From the NCBI GenBank assembly GCA_041390465.1, contig JAWKPW010000010.1, positions 20,720 through 84,719 on the forward strand: DNA of 64,000 nt. The letters are read 5' to 3'. This document shows, one piece after another, positions 34,467 through 43,209 of the stretch; within the stretch, counting starts at the first letter, position 1; each line of letters starts with the position of its first letter. The stretch is from JAABRU01 sp041390465 (GTDB lineage: Bacteria; Desulfobacterota; Desulfobacteria; Desulfobacterales; Desulfococcaceae). The notes under the pieces are model-generated. The model made no database searches. It saw only the letters and a list, made by a program, of their open reading frames with translations, and was not told the origin of the DNA. A program made the translations under genes and the position numbers.

Positions 34467-35129
34467 TTATCCAATTTTCCCGTCACGCAGCAAAATCACC
34501 CTGTCTGCCATATCCGCAATTTCCGCACTGTGCGTGACCAGCACCAGCGCAGCATTTTTCTCCTGCCGGAGTTCAAAAAGAAGGTCCAAGACCGCGCGGC
34601 TGTGCGCTGAATCCAGATTTCCTGTGGGTTCATCCGCAAAAATGATCTTTGGTTCATTGATCAGCGCGCGGCAGATGGCCACCCTTTGCTTTTCCCCGCC
34701 GGAAAGCTGATGGGGAAAGCCGTTCTTCCGCTTTCCCATGCCTGCCCGTTCCAGAAGAAGTCCGGCTTTTCGGGCAGCCTCCGGATCGCGTCTGAATTCT
34801 GCGGGAAACATGACATTTTCCAGCGCTGTCAAAGAGGGAATCAGATGAAAGGACTGGAACACAAAACCGAATACAGCGTTCCGCAGAGGCGCGAGTTCAT
34901 CTTCCTTCAGATGACTGATTTCCTTTCCCGCAATCAGCACCTTTCCGGAATCCGGTCTGTCCAGCCCGGACATCAGGGTAAGAAGTGTGCTTTTCCCGCT
35001 GCCGCTGCTTCCCGCAATCACGAGAAATTCCCCGGCATCCACCGAAAGGCTGATCTGATCCAGAATGCGGATTTCCCGGTTTTCCACAGTATAACTCTTG
35101 CAAAGGTCTGCAGTTTCAACCATTTTCAT
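34467..35129 (-). CDS. ABC transporter ATP-binding protein (LolD/MacB type)
   Basis: A 220-residue ABC ATPase. Walker A is GSSGSGKST, the signature is QLSGGEKQRVAI, Walker B is IIFADEPTGNLDS and the switch His is in VLVTHSAE. The sequence matches the LolD/MacB/FtsE-like group, which works with MacB-type permeases on lipoproteins or peptides. No permease gene lies downstream; the next gene is the hypothetical at 34287. Its ATG overlaps the stop of the upstream hybrid sensor kinase by four bases (ATGA), so the two are translationally coupled. A partner permease must be encoded elsewhere. Confidence 0.9.
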   Translation of the reverse strand: MKMVETADLCKSYTVENREIRILDQISLSVDAGEFLVIAGSSGSGKSTLLTLMSGLDRPDSGKVLIAGKEISHLKEDELAPLRNAVFGFVFQSFHLIPSLTALENVMFPAEFRRDPEAARKAGLLLERAGMGKRKNGFPHQLSGGEKQRVAICRALINEPKIIFADEPTGNLDSAHSRAVLDLLFELRQEKNAALVLVTHSAEIADMADRVILLRDGKIG

Positions 35130-37957
35130 TTTTTTGTATCCATTGCATACAGTCTGTCAAGTATTTTGGGAAAATCTGCCAGCAGTTTTTCTGTTTCCCG
35201 GATGTTCAGATTCTGGGTATGCTCATGCAGCCTTTTTCCATAGGCCGTGACAGACGCACACCCGTATTCTTCCCCCATTTGTTTCAGTTGCAGGGCGAAG
35301 GCAGCAATTTCATCAATGACCAGCACTTCCCCTATCTCTTTGCGCAAAGGGATAATCTCTGCTTCCAGCCGGGAAATGAGTTCGGGAAGTCTGTCTTTCT
35401 CCGGCATATCCGCTGTAAAGTCTTTTGCATCCGCTGCTGTTTTCCTGACAGTGCTGTATGGGAGAAAACGTTTCAGTTCCTCAAAAAACTGGTTACGGGA
35501 CAGGGGTTTGCGCAGATATCCGTCAAAAAGTTCTTTTATTTTTTCTTCTGTATCCTTCATGGCCGAGGCTGTCAGGGCAATCACCGGAATCTGTCTGAGC
35601 CGATCATCGTGTTTGATGATTTGGGTCACTTCATATCCGTCTCTGCCCGGCATCCGCAGATCCATGAGAATCAGATCCGGAAGCCTGTGCAGACGGCCAA
35701 GGAGCTGCAGCGCGGCATCCCCGTTTTCTGTTTCCATCAGGGTGAGGTCTGTATGCTCCAGATAGCCCATCACCAGATCAATATTGGAACGGATGTCATC
35801 GGCAATGAGAATGGTTCCGGGCCCGAAGCAGAGATTTTCCTCCTCCTGCCCGGCAGTGTCTTCCAAAGGAGGCTCTCCTTCCGCAGTTTCCACATTCCAA
35901 AGTTCCAAACGGAACAGACTGCCTTTGCCCACCTCACTTTGCACGGAAACCCTGCCCTTCATCATTTCCGCCAGACTTCGGGTGATGGCAAGCCCCAGCC
36001 CTGTGCCGCCGTACTGCCAGTTTTTCTGCCCCTCCTGCTGACGGAAGCATTCAAAAATCGCTTCCCGCTGATTTTCGGGAATGCCGATGCCTGTGTCTTC
36101 CACTTCGATAATCAGACAGACCGCATTTTGGGAGGCATCAGGATGATCCTCCCGGCATTCCGGATCCTTCCGGCAGTACGCGCGGATGATGACACCTCCA
36201 TGATGGGTGAATTTCAAAGCATTTCCCAGCAGATTCATCAGAATCTGCCGAATGCGCACTTCATCCAGAAGCAGCGCGGGGGGAATGTCCTTCCCCATTT
36301 CTGTTTTCAGTGTGACTTCCTTTTCTCCGAACTTTGGGGACAGTATCTGCACCATATCCATGACAAGATGTTTGAGATTGACGGGTTCCTTTTCAATTTT
36401 CATGCGGCCTGCCTCAATTTTGGAAAGATCCAGAATATCATCTATGAGGGTGAGCAGGGTTTTCCCGCTGGTATGGATATTCTGCAGATATTTTCTCTGC
36501 CGGGGATCCCAGATTTTGTCCATCAGCAGCTCACTGAATCCGAGAATGGCATTCATGGGGGTGCGGATTTCATGGCTCATATTGGCCAGAAACACACTTT
36601 TGGCCCGGTTCGCCGCCTCTGCCGCTTCCTTGGCTTTCTCCAGTTCCATCCGGTTCTCCCGCCGCAGGGTGATGTCGCGAGCGTTGAGCACAACGGACTT
36701 CATGGCCCGGTTGTTCAGAAGATTGATGCAGTGGGATTCCACATACAGCCAGTGTCCGGCCCGGTGACGCATCCGATGCTCAATCACGCGGGGATATGCT
36801 CCCTTTCCCTTCAGCAGAGAATGGAGCATTTCCTGCCAGGCTTCCCTGTCTTCCTCATGGAAAAGGGAAAATACAGAAGATCCTTTCAGTTCTCCGACAT
36901 AGTATCCCAGAACCGGTGTGAGCGTGGGACTCTGATACACGATTTCCCCATCTGCTTTGAAGGTCAGAATAATGTCCTTTCCATACTCTGTCAGGCCCCG
37001 GAAGCGTTCCTCACTTTGCCGGATCTGCCGGTTTCGGAGAAAGACCAGCCCCAAAACGATAAGAAACACTGCACCTGCCTGAAAAACCAGCCTGCGCACA
37101 AAAACCGGATCAAAACGCTGCTCATAACGCACAGAAAGCCATTTGTGACGGATGGCATTGTGATCCTCCACTGTGATGGAGGCAATGGCTTTTTCCATAA
37201 TGCCGGTCAGCAGCGGCCAGTCTTTCCGGACAGCGACAGAGAGTGTGTAGTAGTCGTATGAGGTCGGAGCCGCAACTTTCAGATTCGCCAGCCCGTTTTT
37301 TTCAATCAGATAACTGGCAGCGGCCAGATTCGCGATATGGGCATCTGCGAGTCCCACAGCCACTTTTTCCAGGCATCCCAAAGGAGAATCCGCAAACACG
37401 GGAACATAGTCAATGCCGTCCTTTTCCAGCCAGCCGTGGGGAAAGACTTTGGGAACCACAGATATTTTTTTCCCTTTCAGGTCTTTGACACCGCTGACAA
37501 AAGGCGCATCCTTCTGCGTAATAATCACCACAGGAAAGGAAAGATAGGGAGAGGTGAAATTCATATAGGCTGCCCTGTCCGGAGATGCGGACGCACAGGA
37601 AAGCATGTCAATCTCCCGGTTCTCCATTTTTTTCAGCACTTCCGGCCAGGGCATGTCCGGCATTTTCTCAAAGTGTATGTCCATCCGCTCGCTGATAAGA
37701 TACATATAATCGGCACACATGCCATGATGACTGTTGTCCTTTTCAATATAATAAAAGGGGGGAAACGCGCGGGGCCCCGTGACCCGGATGGGTTTGTGCG
37801 TTTCCAGCCACCGGATTTCCTCCGGACTCAGGGGGATTTCCTGTTTCTGTTCTTCCGCAGCACACAGCACGCAACAGAAGACGGTCATCGCGGCAAGAAT
37901 CAGAAAAGTGTGTTTTTTTGTCATCAGCCTTATCATCAGCATGGATGCTGCTCTCAT
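35126..37957 (-). CDS. Hybrid sensor histidine kinase with periplasmic solute-binding domain
   Basis: A 943-residue membrane sensor. A signal/anchor segment (LILAAMTVFCCVLCA) precedes a periplasmic SBP_bac_3 domain (about 45-275; PIRVTGPRAFPPFYYIE) of the amino-acid-binding type. A second transmembrane segment (VFLIVLGLVFL, about 300), a PAS domain (about 320-435), a HisKA domain with the phospho-His in NMSHEIRTPMNA, an HATPase domain (NLLGNALKFT; GGTGLGLAIT), a receiver with LILMDLRMPG, and a helical C-terminal module follow. The last 100 residues may be a degenerate phosphotransfer domain; no clear Hpt His motif is seen. ATGA overlaps link it to the SagB-type gene upstream and the ABC gene downstream. 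Confidence 0.92.
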   Translation of the reverse strand: MRAASMLMIRLMTKKHTFLILAAMTVFCCVLCAAEEQKQEIPLSPEEIRWLETHKPIRVTGPRAFPPFYYIEKDNSHHGMCADYMYLISERMDIHFEKMPDMPWPEVLKKMENREIDMLSCASASPDRAAYMNFTSPYLSFPVVIITQKDAPFVSGVKDLKGKKISVVPKVFPHGWLEKDGIDYVPVFADSPLGCLEKVAVGLADAHIANLAAASYLIEKNGLANLKVAAPTSYDYYTLSVAVRKDWPLLTGIMEKAIASITVEDHNAIRHKWLSVRYEQRFDPVFVRRLVFQAGAVFLIVLGLVFLRNRQIRQSEERFRGLTEYGKDIILTFKADGEIVYQSPTLTPVLGYYVGELKGSSVFSLFHEEDREAWQEMLHSLLKGKGAYPRVIEHRMRHRAGHWLYVESHCINLLNNRAMKSVVLNARDITLRRENRMELEKAKEAAEAANRAKSVFLANMSHEIRTPMNAILGFSELLMDKIWDPRQRKYLQNIHTSGKTLLTLIDDILDLSKIEAGRMKIEKEPVNLKHLVMDMVQILSPKFGEKEVTLKTEMGKDIPPALLLDEVRIRQILMNLLGNALKFTHHGGVIIRAYCRKDPECREDHPDASQNAVCLIIEVEDTGIGIPENQREAIFECFRQQEGQKNWQYGGTGLGLAITRSLAEMMKGRVSVQSEVGKGSLFRLELWNVETAEGEPPLEDTAGQEEENLCFGPGTILIADDIRSNIDLVMGYLEHTDLTLMETENGDAALQLLGRLHRLPDLILMDLRMPGRDGYEVTQIIKHDDRLRQIPVIALTASAMKDTEEKIKELFDGYLRKPLSRNQFFEELKRFLPYSTVRKTAADAKDFTADMPEKDRLPELISRLEAEIIPLRKEIGEVLVIDEIAAFALQLKQMGEEYGCASVTAYGKRLHEHTQNLNIRETEKLLADFPKILDRLYAMDTKK

Positions 37958-39585
37958 TGTGCTGTCTGAAAGCGGGATTTGATATGTTCATAGGGCAGCA
38001 GCGTGGAAAGACGTTTATCCTCAATCGCTTTGCCCACAGTGAAATGATAGAGACTCTGAAAACTGTTGTCTCTGAGTCCCAGAAGTTCATGCACAGGATC
38101 ATCAAAAAAGCAGCCAATCCCGGTTCCCCGGAAACCGTATGCCTCAGCCTCCAGATAAAGCACCTGGCCGATCATGCCGCATTCCCGGAACAGATCACGG
38201 TAACGGAAAGGCTCCTTTTCCACAATGGATCGAAATTCTGCCAGCATTCCCAGAGAAAATGCGCTGTCTCCCGCAATGGCCTGATCGCAGCTCAGGGAAA
38301 TGGCAGTTTCTGTCACATCCCCTTTTTGGAGCAGATACAGGGGAAAATCCGCGGTGACCTGCTGCCACAGCAGATGACCGGCTGTTCTGCTCCGGATTTT
38401 TGCCAAATCTGTCTCCGCGCGCAGAAAAAAATACATTCCCGGTTCCAGTTCCTTTATCCGGTGAACAAAGATCAGCAGATGCACGCGGGGATTTTCTGCT
38501 TTGGCATCAAAAGGCGGCACATTTTTCCGGGGAAGGGTTTTATCCAGCATGGCAAAAAAAATTTCCCTGTCCATGCGCGCGCTGCGGCTGAAAGCTGTGG
38601 CACTTCGGCGGCTGCGGATAATGTCTGCTGCCCGGAGAGAGGAAAGAACATTGCTTCGGAAAGGTCGGGTGCTGAGAGTGCCCTGAATTTCCGGTGTGCG
38701 GGGTTTTCGCGTGCATTCCGCAGTATCGTAAATGATGTCCCAGCGGATTGTCCGTGAACTCAGGGCATTGGGGATTCCCTACACAGAAAGACCGGAAAAA
38801 TCTGCAAGAATATCGTCCGGCAGAGTTCGGGGGATCTCTGATCCGGCGGCATGGACCGCACACAGCACTTCCGCTTCCTCTGCTTCAGATTCTTTCCATT
38901 GTGTCCGGTCAAAACCCAGGACATTGCTCATATCCGCATGGGAAAGGCAGTGCAGACAGCTCAGTTTCCATCCCATGAGACCGGCTGAAAAACGCAGCGC
39001 AGCCAGGGCATGGCCAGTATCCAGATTGCAGTAACGGAAGGCCCTTTCCCCGTATTTCCAGGATTCCCGCCAGAAAATGCTGCTCAGACCGATAAAAAAA
39101 ACTTGGGTCTGAAAATGATTGCGTATTTTTTCCCACAGTTGGGCAGAAACATCTGCACGGGGCTCCAGCGCGTGCAGAAAGGAATTGTAATGATACAGTC
39201 CGGATTTCAGATTTTCCTGTTCCGGCAGTATCAGATACGCCTCTTCCGGATGGAGATTTCCGCTGGATGGATTCATTCTCAGGGACCATCGCTCTGCCCC
39301 CGCGGATTTCCAGGCTGAAATCCCCAGAGAAAGCTCCAGAAATCCCCCGATATTCTCCCGATCAAAGGGCAGGACAGAATGTCTTTCCCTTTGATACAGA
39401 TTCATATGTTCCCCGGCAGGATCTGTTTTCAGAAGCGGGAGAGACAGGAGATCACTTACTTTGTAAAACCGGAAGGGATTTGGCTGGTTTTTCCAGTCCA
39501 TGTATCCGGCAGATCGGGCAAAGCGGTGAAAATGATGTTTTGTTTCCTCATGACAGCGGAAAACCTTTTTGGCATTTTTGTCCAT
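37954..39585 (-). pseudogene. SagB-type nitroreductase-fold oxidoreductase with in-frame TAG
   Basis: A tandem nitroreductase-fold protein of the SagB-type dehydrogenase group. These include FMN-dependent oxidases of thiazole/oxazole-modified peptides but also many unassigned proteins. The N-terminal domain (LHPEEAYLILPEQ; RYCNLDTGHALAALRFSAG) and the C-terminal domain (YLEAEAYGFRGTGIGCFF) are in one frame, separated by a single TAG at 38779-38781. The sequence around it (FSGLSV, stop, GIPNALSSRTIRWD) corresponds to the linker of intact homologues, so about 540 residues are colinear. TAG is an ordinary stop in this window (it ends asnS and the radical-SAM gene), so a nonsense mutation is more likely than recoding. 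It is the first gene of an overlapping set with the kinase and ABC genes. Confidence 0.75.
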
Positions 39586-39725
39586 AACCTGATTTCCAGT
39601 CTCCTGCCTTTGTCCCCCTGTCAGCCGGGACAGTGATTCTTCTGCTGGGGATCAAACCGGTTGATTTCCCTCTCGCTTCCTCCGGCGGGGGGGCATGCGT
39701 TTCTTTCTGCATCATCTGCCGGTCT

Positions 39726-39877
39726 GATTCCGATTCTCCATTGATTTGATGCAGTGCCTTCCGCACAGCCGAAAGTTTTCGGGTATTCAGAAAAACCGGA
39801 TTTTTCGGAAAAATCCGGTTTTTCTGAGGAACCGGCAGAAGATATTGCATAACTTCACTTCAACAGTGATTTGGTAT
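39726..39877. mobile_element. MITE-like element, family A
   Basis: 152 bases, ends ATTCCGATTCTCCATTGA and TCAACAGTGATTTGGTAT, with the CCGGATTTTTCGGAAAAATC hairpin at 39793-39826. Confidence 0.8.
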
Positions 39878-39917
39878 GATCCGGTGCGATTCATTTCTGA
39901 TGCGAATCAAGACACAG

Positions 39918-39948
39918 GATTTGACAACTTTCGAAAAGTTGTCAAATC
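39918..39948. repeat. Dispersed palindromic repeat, copy 4
   Basis: Arms GATTTGACAACTTT and AAAGTTGTCAAATC with a CGA centre. Confidence 0.9.
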
Positions 39949-40012
39949 TCCTCTTGTTTTATAATTTATTGTTTTAATTTAATATGACATTTTTGACTTT
40001 TCATTCGCATTC

Positions 40013-40933
40013 TTATTTTTTTTCTATTTTCAGTATGCGCTCTGCTGATGCCTGTATCAGGATTTTGATATTGTCCTTGAGATTTCCTTCCATGCGGGCA
40101 ATGATTTCCGCAAAGGTGGCAGGTGTGATATGCCGGATTTTCTCCAGAGCCGGAAATCCGGTCAAATCTCCCACAATGATCATCTGCCGGTTTTCAACTC
40201 CCATCTGCTGCATGATGTCCCGGATTTCATCCACTTCTTTTGTCACATTCATCAATATGGAGGTCAGGGGCAGAGTCTTTCCCGTGACACCCGGAGGCTT
40301 TTCATTGAACTTTACGGAAAACGCCCCCCTTTCCAGCAGAAAGATGCGCTGAAGAGCCTGTTCACCGGTGAAATGTCCCTGCCGGGCATACAGAAACCCT
40401 CCGTTGTCCACCACGATCTCGGCATTCATCTCCTTCATCCGGATCGTGGCGGTTTTCATTCCGATTTCCAGACTCTGCAAAAGGTCAGAAACACCCACAT
40501 CTGCCAGTTCCCCTTCCATATGCCCCTCATGGGGACATCTCCTGTCCATCCGCCGCAGCACAGCTTTGATGCGGGCCAGAAGTTCGGATCGGTCAAAGGG
40601 TTTGACAATATAATCATCAGCGCCCAGTTCCAGACCCTTTGTGATGATTTCCTGCCGTTTCAGGGCTGTCAGAAAAATCACTGCCACATGCTGTCTGGAT
40701 CTGTTTTTCTTGATTTTGCGGATCAGTTGAAAACCGTCCATTCCCGGCATCTGAATATCCAGCAGCACAAGATGGGGTTTGCGCTCATCAAGCATTTTCA
40801 GTCCCTGTTCGCCATCGAGCGCGTGGATTGCATCATAACCTGATTTTTTCAGGTAATTTCCGACAATCAGGTGATGCGTGGGATCATCATCAATGATTAA
40901 AATCAGATAGTCAGACACATTTTTCCTCTGCAT
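40013..40933 (-). CDS. Response regulator with DUF4388 (PatA-like) output domain
   Basis: A 306-residue protein. The receiver domain spans about 10-125, with phospho-acceptor Asp in LVLLDIQMPGMDG, Thr/Ala in IFLTALKR and Lys in YIVKPFDR. A DUF4388 domain follows (about 140-250; MEGELADVGVSDLLQSLE, QGHFTGEQALQRIFLLERG), as in PatA-type regulators. The last 60 residues are helical. DUF4388 is thought to mediate protein contacts in signalling and gliding systems. The gene stands alone, flanked by palindromic repeats on both sides, with no kinase gene directly beside it. Confidence 0.88.
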   Translation of the reverse strand: MQRKNVSDYLILIIDDDPTHHLIVGNYLKKSGYDAIHALDGEQGLKMLDERKPHLVLLDIQMPGMDGFQLIRKIKKNRSRQHVAVIFLTALKRQEIITKGLELGADDYIVKPFDRSELLARIKAVLRRMDRRCPHEGHMEGELADVGVSDLLQSLEIGMKTATIRMKEMNAEIVVDNGGFLYARQGHFTGEQALQRIFLLERGAFSVKFNEKPPGVTGKTLPLTSILMNVTKEVDEIRDIMQQMGVENRQMIIVGDLTGFPALEKIRHITPATFAEIIARMEGNLKDNIKILIQASAERILKIEKK

Positions 40934-41000
40934 GCTGTTTTTGGGTCAATACAGCAGTAATGCTGCAAAAATTGCTGATATACCGGTTTCGGGGGTTCAC

Positions 41001-41035
41001 AGGATTTGACAACTTTTTGAAAGTTGTCAAATCCT
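41001..41035. repeat. Dispersed palindromic repeat, copy 5
   Basis: Extended arms AGGATTTGACAACTTT and AAAGTTGTCAAATCCT around TTG, the longest perfect version. It lies between the DUF4388 regulator and the end of porB. Confidence 0.9.
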
Positions 41036-41116
41036 GATGGCAGGTTTCAGCGTTCCGTATTTATTTCCCGGCATCTGAGCCCCCGATATTTCAGGAAGTT
41101 GCGCTTTCCTGCGTTT

Positions 41117-42016
41117 TCAGGCTGCGCTGCGGATCTCTTTTTCCCCTGTTTTGTCCAGAAGAAGTTCCCAATCCCTGTCCACCATTTCCTGTATCACAGC
41201 GTAATCCTCCTCTTTCAGATGCCTGAAACGTCCCTGCGGAGCCATATAGTCTTTTATCGGACGGTTTCCTTTGCAATTGAGGGTGTAGCGGATTCCATCT
41301 TCCACCTCGTACAGGGGAAAGGCATTGCTCTGCACAGCCAGTCTTGCAATTTTGATGCAGTGTTCGGTGGGAACACGCCATCCTGTGGGACAGGATGCAA
41401 AAACATGCAGAAAACGGGTTCCGCCCTTCATTTCCTTTGCCTTGCGGAACTTGCGGATCATGTCATCGGGAAACGCGATGCTGGCAGTGGCCGCATAGGG
41501 AATGCGGTGCGCGGCCATGGCTTCCACAATGTTTTTTTTCCGGGTATGCTTCCATCCCTGTCCCGGAGTGGTGGTGGTGCGGGTTCCGTAGGGAGTGGAG
41601 GAACTGCGCTGCACGCCTGTGTTCATATATGCCTCATTGTCATAGCAGACATAGATGAAATCCTCATTGCGTTCGGCCGCGCCGGAAAGAGCCTGAAATC
41701 CGATGTCAAAGGTTCCGCCGTCTCCGGCCCAGGCCACCACAGTGGTCTCAGTGTCTCCCTTCCTGTCCAAAGCTGCCCGAAGCCCGCTTGCTGCCGCGGC
41801 TGCGGTCTCAAATGCCGTGTGCAGAATCGGCACATTGAGCGAGGTATGGGGGTGAGCGCCTGCAATAATGGCCCAGCAGCAGGCCGGAATGACCATGATG
41901 GTCTTTTCCCCCAGCGCGCGCAGGGCAAATTTCATGGCCACTGTGGCCCCGCATCCCGGGCATCCCACATGGCCGGAATGCATATAATCTTTCTGCGGCA
42001 ATTCGCTTAATGTCAT
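41117..42016 (-). CDS. porB: Pyruvate:ferredoxin oxidoreductase, beta subunit
   Basis: The thiamine-diphosphate-binding subunit (299 residues) of a multi-subunit 2-oxoacid:ferredoxin oxidoreductase. The N-terminal GHVGCPGCGATVAMKFAL carries cluster-ligating cysteines. VVAWAGDGGTFDIGFQAL is the ThDP/Mg-binding GDG motif, with the N in YDNEAYMNTGVQ. The complex oxidises pyruvate and CoA to acetyl-CoA, CO2 and reduced ferredoxin. It follows porA by 38 bases on the same strand. The frame is intact. Confidence 0.93.
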   Translation of the reverse strand: MTLSELPQKDYMHSGHVGCPGCGATVAMKFALRALGEKTIMVIPACCWAIIAGAHPHTSLNVPILHTAFETAAAAASGLRAALDRKGDTETTVVAWAGDGGTFDIGFQALSGAAERNEDFIYVCYDNEAYMNTGVQRSSSTPYGTRTTTTPGQGWKHTRKKNIVEAMAAHRIPYAATASIAFPDDMIRKFRKAKEMKGGTRFLHVFASCPTGWRVPTEHCIKIARLAVQSNAFPLYEVEDGIRYTLNCKGNRPIKDYMAPQGRFRHLKEEDYAVIQEMVDRDWELLLDKTGEKEIRSAA

Positions 42017-42054
42017 TTGTGATCTCCTGTGAATCTGTTCCGTTTGTCATTGCC

Positions 42055-43209
42055 TTACCGTTTCAGCCCCACCCACACACTTTCCTTTTCCGGAGCCGGG
42101 CATTCTTTGGTCATCTGGAATATCTGTGTGAGAATCTCCGGTGTGACATCCCTTCCGCCCAGGCCGGTGATATAACCGAAAACCGGGGGACGGAGGTCAT
42201 GATTGTACAAGGCCGCACGGATTTCCTGCTTAGAGATTCCGCTTGCGCCAAAGGAGAAATTCCGATCCACCACAGCGATTTTTTTCGCATTTCCAAGCAC
42301 CTGGCGGATCTGTTTTTGGGGAAAGGGACGAGACATTTTCAGTTTGGCCAGTCCCACTTTCTCTCCTTTGGCACGCAAATCTGCAATGACTGAACGGCAG
42401 GTGCTGGCAGCCGTTCCGGCCATGACCAGAATTATGTCTGCATCTTCGCAGTTCACCGCATCCAGTGCCCCGTATCTGCGGCCGAATATGCTGTCAAATT
42501 CCTCCTCGGTGCGGGCAAATGCGTCCGGAACCATTTCCATTGCCATCTGAATGTCATGGCGCATTTCCATATATACCGGAGGCGGAGCCATCTGGCTGAT
42601 GGCCTGGGGATGTTTTGTGTCCAGACAGATCCTGGGCACAAAGGGAGGCAAAAACTGATCCACAGTTTCCTGATCCGGCACATCCACCGGTTCATAGGTA
42701 TGGGAAAGGAAAAATGCGTCCAGTACCACCATGACCGGCAGATTTACGCTTTCGGCCAGCCGGTAGGCCTGCAAAGTGGTGTCCAGCACTTCCTGACCGT
42801 CTTCACAGTACAGTTGAATCCATCCGGTGTCCCGCTGGGCCAGGCTGTCGGTCTGATCCATCCAGATATTCCACCCCGGCCCCAGAGCCCGGTTGACCTC
42901 GGCCATGACAATGGGCAGCCGCGCGCCCGAAGCCCAGTGCAGAAGTTCATGCATCAAAGCCAGTCCCTGTGAGGATGAGGCTGTAAAGGTGCGCACGCCG
43001 CCGGACGCGGCCCCAATTACAGCGGCCATGGCTGAATGCTCACTTTCCACGCAGATGAATGTGGCATCCATCTTTCCCTCCGCGCAGAATTCCGAAAGCG
43101 CCTCCACAATATGGGTCTGGGGTGTGATGGGATAAGCGGACATGACCTGCACCCTTGCCAGCCGGACAGCCTCGGAAACCGCGTGACTTCCTTCCAAAAC
43201 TTCTCTCAT
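42055..43209 (-). CDS. porA: Pyruvate:ferredoxin oxidoreductase, alpha subunit
   Basis: A 384-residue PorA subunit. The N-terminal domain has AYPITPQTHIVEAL and VESEHSAMAAVIGAA, which contact the thiamine cofactor and substrate. The domain II region has KMSRPFPQKQIRQVLGNAKK and VVDRNFSFG. The start at 43209 follows GGAGGAGGAAATGCT and overlaps the stop of the upstream ferredoxin/oxidoreductase gene by four bases. Frame intact, length normal. The sequence features match the pyruvate type rather than the 2-oxoglutarate or indolepyruvate type, though this is judged from pattern alone. Confidence 0.93.
   Translation of the reverse strand: MREVLEGSHAVSEAVRLARVQVMSAYPITPQTHIVEALSEFCAEGKMDATFICVESEHSAMAAVIGAASGGVRTFTASSSQGLALMHELLHWASGARLPIVMAEVNRALGPGWNIWMDQTDSLAQRDTGWIQLYCEDGQEVLDTTLQAYRLAESVNLPVMVVLDAFFLSHTYEPVDVPDQETVDQFLPPFVPRICLDTKHPQAISQMAPPPVYMEMRHDIQMAMEMVPDAFARTEEEFDSIFGRRYGALDAVNCEDADIILVMAGTAASTCRSVIADLRAKGEKVGLAKLKMSRPFPQKQIRQVLGNAKKIAVVDRNFSFGASGISKQEIRAALYNHDLRPPVFGYITGLGGRDVTPEILTQIFQMTKECPAPEKESVWVGLKR

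Larger units (their letters stand above)
39586..40012. other. Repeat-filled intergenic region
   Basis: Contains a family-A element (39726-39877) and a palindromic repeat (39918-39948). No gene is seen; the rest is AT-rich DNA around 39950-40010. Confidence 0.6.

Noticed and set aside
35219..37261. 680-codon plus-strand open frame opposite the hybrid kinase
   Set aside because: It is a reverse-strand shadow of the kinase gene; the minus-strand frame has complete sensor-kinase domains.
38779..38781. Pyrrolysine decoding of the TAG in the SagB-type gene
   Set aside because: TAG ends several normal genes in this window and no pyl gene is visible here; kept only as a possibility to test.
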